DNA of 64,000 bases from Paraplanobispora takensis (lineage in GTDB: Bacteria; Actinomycetota; Actinomycetes; Streptosporangiales; Streptosporangiaceae). The notes below the pieces were generated by a model. That model had not been told where the DNA came from, ran no database searches, and saw only the letters and a list, made by a program, of their open reading frames with translations. The stretch's first letter is position 1, and every line of letters begins with the position of its first letter. The stretch is from positions 248,001 through 312,000 of the forward strand of contig NZ_BOOK01000010.1 in the NCBI RefSeq assembly GCF_016863195.1, written 5' to 3'. A program made the position numbers and the translations under genes. Of this stretch, positions 56,481 through 64,000 are shown in pieces.

Positions 56481-58906
56481 TGCCCGGCCGGATCGCCGAC
56501 CTGCTGTGCGGGCGGCGCACGAAGTGGCTGGTGCTGGCCCTCTGGCTGGTCGTCGTCGCCGTCGCCGGGTCCTTCGCCGGGCGGCTGGAGTCGGTGCAGA
56601 AGGACGACATCGCCGCCTACCTGCCCGGCAGCGCCGACTCCGCGCAGGCGGTCAAGCGCATCCTCGGCATGCAGGGGGAGAACCTCTCTCCGGCGACCGT
56701 CGTCTACGAGCGGCGCGGCGGCATCACCCGGGCCGACGACGAGGAGATCGCCCGGGACATGAAGGAGTTCGCCCGGATCGAGGGCGTGGTCGCCGAGCTG
56801 CCCACGCCGACCGGGGGCAGGACGTTCGACCGCGACGACCTCGACCGGGAGCTGAAGCCGTACCGCGACGCCGACGGGGAACTGCCCGAACAGCTCCGGG
56901 CGGTGGAGGACAAGCTCCGGATCCCCAAGCTGACCAAGACCGTCAAGCTCCTGGTCGCGCAGCGCGCCAAGGACGGCGAGGCCGTCCAGGTCGTGGTCAT
57001 CGTCAAGGACCACGGCGGGCGCGAGACGGCCCGGACCATCGAGCGGGTGCGGAAGGTCCTCGACGACGGGCGCCCGGCCGGGCTGGCCGCTCACATCACC
57101 GGCATGGTCGGCTTCCAGGCCGACGCGCTGGCGGTCTTCTCCACCGTGGACACCGACCTGCTGCTGGCCGCGATGGGCGTGGCGGTGGTCGTGCTGCTGA
57201 TCACCTACCGCAGCGTCGTGTTGTGGCTGTTCCCGCTCGGCATCGTGGGGATCGGGCTGTCGGTCGCGATGGCGGTGAACTACGGGCTGGCCGCCGCCGG
57301 GGTGATCACGGTCAGCAGCGTGGCGGTCTCGCTGCTGATGGTCCTGGTGGTCGGCGCGGGCACCGACTACGCCCTGCTGATCGTCGCCCGCTACCGGGAG
57401 GAGCTGCGCCGGCACCGGGACCGGCACGAGGCGATGGCGGTCGCGTTGCGCCGGGCCGGACCGGCGGTGATCGCGAGCGCGGCGACCGTGGTGGCCGGGC
57501 TGCTGTGCCTGGTGGTGGCCGAGCTCAACTCCACCAAGGGGCTGGGGCCGGTCTCGGCGGTCGGCGTGATGAGCGCGATGCTCGCGATGACGACGCTGCT
57601 CCCCGCGCTCATGGTGGTCTTCGGGCGCTGGGTGTTCTGGCCGGTGATCCCGCGCTACGACCCGCACGCCGCGGCTGCCGACCCCGGCCGTCCCGGGGCC
57701 GACGGGACCGGGGCCGACGGGACCGGGGCCGACGGGACCGGGGTGTGGGGGAGGCTGGGGCGCAGGATCGCGCGCAACCCCCGGCTGGTGTGGATCGTCA
57801 CCTTCGCCGGGCTGGCGGCGTGCGCGACCGGGCTGGCCGCCTACCGCGAGGGCGGGCTGGACAACGCCGACGTCTTCCTCAGCCGGCCCGACTCGGTCGT
57901 CGGGCAGGAGGTCGCCGCCCGGCACTTCCCGACCGGGGCCTCCGACCCGGTCCAGGTGGTCACGACCGAGCAGTACGTCAAGGACGTGATCGTGGACACC
58001 GCCCAGCGGCCCGAGGTCACCTCGATCTCGCTGGGCGCCGCGGGCAACGGCGACATCCTGCTCAACGTGACGGTGCGCTCGGGCGACGGGCGGGAGTCCG
58101 AACGCCAGGAGGTGCTCGCCCTGCGCGACCGGCTGCGCGCGGTGGCCGCCCCGGACGTCAACGTGGGCGGGAACGTGGCGCTCATCGCGGACCTGGAGCG
58201 GGGCGCCCAGCGGGACCGGGAGGTCATCATCCCGCTGGTGCTGCTCGTGGTCTTCGCGGTACTGGCCCTGCTGCTGCGCGCACTGCTCGCCCCGCTGCTG
58301 CTGCTGGCCACCGTGGTGGTGTCGTTCCTGGCCACGCTGGGACTGAGCTCCCTGGCCTTCACCCACCTGTTCGGCTTCGCCGGGGTGGACCAGGGCTTCG
58401 TCCTGCTGGTGTTCGTGTTCCTGGTCGCGCTCGGCGTCGACTACAACATCTTCCTGATGCACCGGGTGCGCGAGGAGGCGCACCGGCACAGTACGGCGCG
58501 CGCCGCGATCGTCGGCCTGGAGGCGACCGGCGGGGTCATCACCTCGGCCGGGGTCGTGCTGGCGGGCACCTTCGCGGTGCTCGTGGTGCTGCCGCTCTCG
58601 CAGACCGTGCAGATCGCCTTCTCGGTCTCGGTGGGCGTGCTCCTCGACACGATGATCGTCCGATCGGTGCTCGTCACCGCGCTGACCCTGGACGCCGGCG
58701 ACGCCATCTGGTGGCCGGGCCGGCTGGCCCGGGGCTTCCGATGGTGGCGCGGCGGCACTCCGCTCGCGCGGTTCCGGACCTCACGGGTGCGGCCCCAGGT
58801 CATGCTCAGGCCCCGCCGGCTCGTGCGCCCGCGCGTGACGCTCAGATCGGGTCCCGTCGTATTGAGAAAACGCGAAAAAAGGGAGGGAGAGTTTAGCGGT
58901 AAGTGA
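56480..58906 (+). CDS. MMPL/RND-family transporter
   Basis: The 808-residue protein has the MMPL layout: helix 1 (KWLVLALWLVVVAVAGSFAG), a porter-like loop of about 150 residues, a first block of helices with GTDYALLIVARYREELRR (the conserved proton-relay Asp), a second loop and a second block with GVDYNIFLMHRVREEAH. In mycobacteria MmpL proteins carry lipids and glycopeptidolipids outward by proton motive force. Location between the ACP and NRPS genes suggests export of the lipopeptide. A 15-bp triple repeat sits in the linker (57695-57739). The C-terminal tail is strongly basic. Confidence 0.92.
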   Translation: MPGRIADLLCGRRTKWLVLALWLVVVAVAGSFAGRLESVQKDDIAAYLPGSADSAQAVKRILGMQGENLSPATVVYERRGGITRADDEEIARDMKEFARIEGVVAELPTPTGGRTFDRDDLDRELKPYRDADGELPEQLRAVEDKLRIPKLTKTVKLLVAQRAKDGEAVQVVVIVKDHGGRETARTIERVRKVLDDGRPAGLAAHITGMVGFQADALAVFSTVDTDLLLAAMGVAVVVLLITYRSVVLWLFPLGIVGIGLSVAMAVNYGLAAAGVITVSSVAVSLLMVLVVGAGTDYALLIVARYREELRRHRDRHEAMAVALRRAGPAVIASAATVVAGLLCLVVAELNSTKGLGPVSAVGVMSAMLAMTTLLPALMVVFGRWVFWPVIPRYDPHAAAADPGRPGADGTGADGTGADGTGVWGRLGRRIARNPRLVWIVTFAGLAACATGLAAYREGGLDNADVFLSRPDSVVGQEVAARHFPTGASDPVQVVTTEQYVKDVIVDTAQRPEVTSISLGAAGNGDILLNVTVRSGDGRESERQEVLALRDRLRAVAAPDVNVGGNVALIADLERGAQRDREVIIPLVLLVVFAVLALLLRALLAPLLLLATVVVSFLATLGLSSLAFTHLFGFAGVDQGFVLLVFVFLVALGVDYNIFLMHRVREEAHRHSTARAAIVGLEATGGVITSAGVVLAGTFAVLVVLPLSQTVQIAFSVSVGVLLDTMIVRSVLVTALTLDAGDAIWWPGRLARGFRWWRGGTPLARFRTSRVRPQVMLRPRRLVRPRVTLRSGPVVLRKREKREGEFSGK
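57695..57739 (+). repeat. 15-bp triple repeat in the MMPL gene
   Basis: GGGGCCGACGGGACC is repeated three times in a row without mismatch and encodes GADGT units in a linker region of the transporter. Slippage would alter the linker by five residues at a time. Confidence 0.9.
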
Positions 58907-58929
58907 CAAGTCGAATTATTGCGAGGCAG

Positions 58930-58943
58930 ATCACACGTGTGAT
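58930..58943. promoter_or_regulatory. Perfect 14-bp palindrome upstream of the NRPS gene
   Basis: ATCACACGTGTGAT lies in a locally AT-rich stretch (58900-59040) about 115 bases before the NRPS start. The 150-bp gap is long compared with the tight spacing of FAAL-ACP-MMPL, so it probably holds a promoter with an operator. The TCACA/TGTGA half-sites recall Crp- or GntR-type sites but in reversed order. Confidence 0.6.
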
Positions 58944-59058
58944 TTACTTTCCAGTAACAAATGTGGGGGCAGGGGGTCGCACACAATGCGTTCTGCCCCT
59001 CTGAGGTGCTGATACGCACCCATCAGGCATTTTTCCGGCCCGGATGGAAAGCGTGGCG

Positions 59059-62000
59059 ACAGTGCACGATCCTCATTCCGTCATGCCATTGTCCGCGGCG
59101 CAGAGTGGAATTTGGCAGGCTCAGCGGCTGTCCCCCGGTGACCCGATCCACATCGCCCAGTACATCGAGATATCGGGACCGGTGGACCCGGAGCTCTTCG
59201 CCGCGTCGATCCGCTCGGCCGCGCGCGGGGCCGAGGCCGTCCACCTGCGCGTCGTCGAGGACGTCGAGGACGGAGCCGGGGGCGGAGCCGAGGACGGGTG
59301 GGACCCCGGCGGACAGGCCGTCGACGGGCAGGTCGCAGGGCAGGTCGTCGAGGAGCGCGAGCTGCACTGCCCGTTCCTCGACCCGGGGGACGAACGGGCC
59401 GCGCTGGAGTGGATGCGGGCCGACCTCGCCGCGCCGTTCCCCGCGGGCGAGCTGATCGTCACCGCGCTGCTGCGGGTCGCCGACGACCGGTACTTCTGGT
59501 ATCTGCGCTGCCACCACGTGATCATGGACGGGTACAGCGGGCCGATGATCGCCCGGCGCCTGGCGGAGGTCTACACCGCCCTGGCCGAGGGCCGCGACCC
59601 CGGCCCGGGAGACCTGGGCTCGCTGGCGGCCCTGCTGGAGGAGGACGCCGCCTACCGCGCCTCCGGCCGCCGCGAGGCCGACCGGCGCCACTGGCTGGCC
59701 AGGCTCGCCGACCTGCCCGACATCGCGCCCCGCGCCCTCGGCGCGCGCGCCGTCCCCGCACGGGCCGGCGCGGCGGGAGGGACGGGTGACGCAGCCGGGG
59801 AGAGAGGCGGTGCGGCGGCCACCTCGCGGTTCCTGCGGCGCAGCGCGAGGCTGGCGGAGGAGGAGGCCGCCGCGCTGGCCGGGGCGGCGCTCTCGCACGG
59901 GACGGCCGTCTCGGGGTTGACGATCGCGGCCGTCGCGGCCTTCACCGCCCGGCTCTGCGGCGTGCGGGAGGTGGTCCTCGGGCTGGCGGTCACCGCGCGC
60001 ACCACGCCGGCGGCCCGCCGTACCCCCGCGATGCTCTCCAACGTGCTCCCGCTGCGCCTGACCGTGGGACCGGAGACGACCGTCGGCGAGCTGATCGGGC
60101 AGGTCACCCGGGAGACCGGCCGGCTGCTGGTGCACCAGCGCTACCGCTATGAGGACCTGCGGCGCGAGGTCCGCGGCCGGCTGTTCGGCCCGGTGGTCAA
60201 CATCATGCGCTTCGACTACGACCTGAGGTTCGCCGGTCACCGGGCCACGGCGCACGCGCTGGCCACCGGCCCGGTCGAGGACCTGTCGGTCAACCTCTAC
60301 GACGGCTCCGACGGCCGGGGCGTGCGCATCGACTTCGACGGCCACCCGGAGCTGTACGACGAGGACGAGCTGGCCGGTCACCACGACAGGTTCCTGCGCT
60401 TCCTTACCCGGTTCGCCCAGGCCGGTCCCGGCGACCGCGTCGGCGCGATCGATCTGGCCGACGACGCCGAGCGCGCGCTCCTGGCCGGGTGGGGCTCCGC
60501 GCCGCGCGAGGTGCCGCCCGCGACCGCGGTGGAGCTGTTCGAGGAGCGGGTACGGCGCGCGCCCGGGGCCGTGGCGGTCGTCGACGGGGACACCGAGATC
60601 ACCTACGCCGGGCTGAACGCCCGGGCCAACCGGCTGGCGCACCACCTGATCGCCCTGGGCGCAGGCCCCGACCGCTGCGTCGGGTTGTCGATCCCGCGCT
60701 CGGCCGATCTGATCGTGGCGTTCCTGGCCATCCTGAAGTCCGGCGCCGCGTACCTGCCCCTGGACCCCGAGCTGCCCGCCGGGCGGCTGGAGGCGATGCT
60801 CGCCGACGCGGCCCCGCCGGTGGTGGTGACGGGCGGCGGGACGGCCGGGGCGCTCGCCGGGCTGCCGCGGACGGAGACCGTCGACCTCGACACCTGGGAC
60901 GGTGAGGCGCGGGAGGGCGGGCTGCCGGACACCGATCCCGAGGTCGGGCTCCTGCCCGGCCATCCGGCCTACATCGTCTACACCTCCGGCTCGACCGGCC
61001 GCCCCAAGGGCGTCGTCGTCACCCACGCCGGCCTGCCCGCCTACGCCCGCACCGAGATCGACAGGTTCGCGCTCACCCCGGACAGCAGGGTCCTGCAGTT
61101 CGCCTCGATCGGGTTCGACGGGGCGGTGCTGGAGTGGCTGATGGCCTTCTCCTCCGGCGCGGCGCTGGTCCCGGCACCCCCCGGGGTGTACGGCGGCGAG
61201 CCGCTGGGCCGCTTCCTCGCCGAGGCGCGGATCACGCACGCGTTCATCACGCCCGCCGCGCTGGCCACGGTCCCGCGGGCGCCGCTGCCAGAGCTCCGCA
61301 CGCTGCTGACCGGCGGCGAGGCCTGCCGCCCCGAGCTGGTCCGGCGCTGGGGCGCGGACCACCGCATGATCAACGTGTACGGCCCGACCGAGACCACCGT
61401 CGTCGTCACCACCAGCGACCCGCTCACCTCGCCCGACGACATCCCGATCGGCCGCCCCGTCTACGACGCGCGCCTGTACGTCCTGGACGCCGGCCTGCGG
61501 CCCGTCCCGCCCGGAGGGACCGGGGAGCTCTACGTCGCGGGCCCCTGCCTGGCCCGGGGATACCTGAACCGCCCCGGCCTCACCGCCGAGCGGTTCGTCG
61601 CCGACCCCTTCACACCGGGCGAGCGCATGTACCGCACCGGCGACCTGGTCCGGTGGCGTCCCGACGGCCAGCTGCAGTACCTGGACCGGGCCGACCGGCA
61701 GGTCAAGATCCGGGGGTTCCGGATCGAGCCGGGCGAGGTCGAGGCGGTGCTCGCGGCCCACCCCCGGGTCGAGCAGGCGGCGGTCCTGGTGCGCGAGGAC
61801 CGGCCGGGGGAGCGGCGGCTGGTCGCGTACGTGGTGAGCGGCGGAGCCACCGAGGCGGGCGCGGGTTCCGGGAGCGCCGGGGCCGAAGGCGCCGAGGCCC
61901 GGGGCGCCGGGGGCGGCGCGGCCGGGCCGGTCTCTCCGGAGGAGCTGCGGGCGTTCGCCCGGGGGGCGCTGCCGGAGTACATGGTGCCCGGTGCCGTCGT

Positions 62001-64000
62001 CGTGCTCGACGCGTTCCCGCTGAACGCCAACGGCAAGATCGACCGGCGTGCCCTGCCCGCGCCCGATCGCGACACCGCCGGCCGGGAGCCCGCCGACGAC
62101 CGGGAGCGGCTGCTGTGCGGGCTGTTCGCCGAGGTGCTCGGGCTGACCAGGGCCGGGGCCGACGACGGCTTCTTCGACCTGGGCGGGGACAGCATCGCCG
62201 CGATCCGGCTCGTCGCCAGGGCCCGCGAGTCCGGGCTCGCGATCACCCCGAAGCAGGTGTTCCGGAACCAGACCCCCGAGGCCCTGGCGCTCGTCGCCGA
62301 GGAGGCCGGGGCGACGGCGGCGGCCGACGACGGCGTGGGACCGGTCGATGCGACCCCGATCATCGCGTGGCTGGCGGAGGCGGGCGGGCCCGTCGCCGGG
62401 TTCCACCAGAGCGTGACACTGCGGGTCCCGCCGGATCTGGGGCTGGACCGTCTGACGGCCGCACTGCAGGCCGTACTGGACCACCATGACGCGCTGCGGC
62501 TGAGAGTGGCGGACCGTTCCGGCGACGGACCGGCGGGCGTCGTCCCCGGCGGATGGGCGGCGGCGCTGGAGATCGCGCCGCCCGGGGCGATCCGGGCGCA
62601 GGAGTGCGTACGGCGGGTCGGGATCGGAGCGGGTCCGGTCGAGGAGAGGTCGGCGCAGGCGGTCGAGGAAGGGCCTGCGGAGACGGTCGAGGAGAGGCTG
62701 GCGGAGGCGGTCGAGGAGAACCTCGCCGTGGCCCGGGCGGAGCTCGACCCGGCGACCGGGGCGACGGTCCGGGTCGTCTGGCTGGACGCGGGGCCCGGGC
62801 GGCCGGGCCGTCTGCTGCTGGTCCTGCACCACCTGGTGGTCGACGGCGTCTCCTGGCGCATTCTGCTGCCCGACCTCTTCGCCGCCTGGACGGCCGTGAA
62901 GGAGGGCCGGCCCGTGACCCTCACCCCGGCGGCCACCTCTCTGCGCGGCTGGTCCCGCGGCCTGCGGGCCGCGGCGGCCGCCAGGACGCACGAACTCGCC
63001 GCCTGGACCGCCCTCCTGTCCGGAGTGCGGCCCGGCTCCCCGGCCGAGCGCGCGCCCCGGGAATGGGGGACGTGGGGGCAGCGGCGGGAACTGGTCGTGG
63101 AGCTTCCCGCGGAGGTCGCCGGGCCGTTGCTGGGGAGGGTCCCGGCGGCGTTCCACGGGCGGCCCGACGACGTGCTGCTCGCCGGGCTCGCGGCGGCGGT
63201 GGCCCGCTGGAGCGGGCAGCGTGACGTGCTCGTCTCCGTGGAGGGGCACGGGCGGGACGAGGAACTCGTCCCCGGCGCCGATCTGTCCCGGACCGTCGGC
63301 TGGTTCACCAGCGTGCACCCCGTCAGGCTCGACGCCGGGGACATCGACTGGACCGGCCTCACCGAAGGCGGCCCCGCGGCCGGAGCGGCCGTCAAACGCG
63401 TCAAGGAACAGCTCCGCGCCCTGCCGCACCCCACGGGCTACGGCCTGCTGCGTTACCTCGACCCCGTCGCGGGTCCCGTCCTGGCGGCCCTGCCCGAACC
63501 CTGGATCGGCTTCAACTACCTCGGCCGGATCACCGCCTCGGGCGGGGACTGGGAACCGGTCGCCGACGGCCTGTCCGGCGGATACGACGACGACGCCCCG
63601 CTGCGCCACGGCGTCCAGGTCGACGCGGTCGCCGTCGGCGACACTCTGCGCGCCACCTGGACCTGGGCCGGGCCCGCCTACGGAGAGGACGAGATCACCG
63701 CCCTGGCCGCCGCCTGGTGCGAGGCGCTCACCGGCATCGCCCGGCACACCGGATCGGGGCTGACCCCCTCCGACGTGATGGCCCCGCTGACCCAGCGCGA
63801 CCTCGACGACCTCGGTCCGGGCCTGCAGGACGCCTGGCCCCTGGCCCCCCTCCAGCGCGGACTGTTCTTCCACTCCCTGCTGGAGGTGGACGTCTACACC
63901 GCCCAGCTCACCCTCGACCTCGACGGCCCCCTGGACGCGGCGCGGCTGCGGCGGGCGGCGGAGACGCTGGTCCGCAGGCATCCCGTCCTGCGGGTGTCCT
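59059..64000 (+). CDS. Nonribosomal peptide synthetase, C-A-T-E-C..., truncated by window end
   Basis: About 1647 codons are visible and the frame is open to the edge. Domains: C (about 10-430) with HHVIMDG; A (about 480-995) with [25 protein letters not shown] and the A10 NGKIDRR lysine; T (about 1010-1075) with [13 protein letters not shown] (about 1090-1530) with [23 protein letters not shown] and IGFNYLG; then a second C domain from about 1590 ([16 protein letters not shown]). Pocket residues read D-G-L-F-L-G-V-V-V-K, nearest to the isoleucine code DGFFLGVVYK, so an aliphatic residue is predicted and epimerised to D. GTG 59059 is chosen for GGAAAG seven bases upstream; ATG 59044 is the alternative. 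With FAAL, ACP and MMPL upstream it would start an N-acylated lipopeptide. Confidence 0.9.

Noticed and set aside
59023-63981. A 1652-codon open frame on the minus strand opposite the NRPS gene
   Set aside because: It mirrors the codon pattern of the NRPS on the opposite strand; its translation is low-complexity Arg/Gly/Gln/Asp-rich without domains, while the plus strand has every NRPS motif in order.

Overview
The window is very GC-rich (clearly above 70% by eye) with strong G/C third-position bias, many GTG/TTG starts, ATGA/GTGA gene overlaps and several apparently leaderless genes. Together with the gene families present (DrrA/DrrB-type ABC pair, SAM methyltransferase of the DUF574 type, CebR-type operator, ECF sigma with a membrane partner, WXG-like proteins, NRPS), this points to a filamentous actinomycete. 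A Streptosporangiaceae-like genus is my inference. No tRNA, rRNA, CRISPR array or insertion sequence was recognised.

Layout. 1-4.4 kb: a WXG-like pair running off the left edge, then cydAB (cytochrome bd oxidase) behind a striking triple-box operator. 4.8-7.1 kb: a small secreted protein, a lipoprotein polysaccharide deacetylase and a DUF2071 protein. 7.2-14.7 kb: coxM-coxS-coxL with the form I CO dehydrogenase active-site signature, an XdhC/CoxF-type maturation factor, a methyltransferase, coxG and an unknown gene. 14.7-20.3 kb: TetR with a divergent DrrAB-like exporter, a FrnE-type DsbA protein, DUF998, thymidine kinase and a small membrane protein. 20.3-24.2 kb: a SipW-type secretion locus (LamG protein, SipW peptidase, TasA/camelysin-like protein and a wrecked paralogue). 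24.3-29 kb: AIM24 protein and hydantoinase/oxoprolinase A and B subunits. 29-31.6 kb: a YtrA-type GntR/ABC operon under a 40-bp palindrome.

31.6-44.4 kb: a B3/4-domain protein, a secreted hydrolase-like protein, DUF1772, a uridine-kinase-like NTPase, a CoA-transferase/carboxyltransferase pair, DUF2306, an ECF sigma factor with membrane partner, two unknown small genes, a nitrilase and DUF418. 44.5-51.4 kb: a GH1 beta-glucosidase carrying a perfect CebR box inside its coding sequence, an aminotransferase, a Phd/Doc-like toxin-antitoxin pair, AhpC, two unknown proteins and a second DUF2306. 51.6-54.3 kb: a degraded fragment, a DHA2 MFS exporter and a divergent TetR.

54.4-64 kb (to the right edge) is the start of a biosynthetic cluster: fatty acyl-AMP ligase, acyl carrier protein, MMPL/RND transporter and an NRPS of order C-A-T-E-C. 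The FAAL would load a fatty acid on the ACP, the first C domain would pass it to the amino acid chosen by the first A domain, the E domain would make it D-configured, and MMPL would export the lipopeptide. This order recalls mycobacterial glycopeptidolipid loci and is the best candidate for an undescribed system in the window. The CO dehydrogenase and the bd oxidase could together support respiration of trace CO, but the sequence alone does not show that they are coupled.
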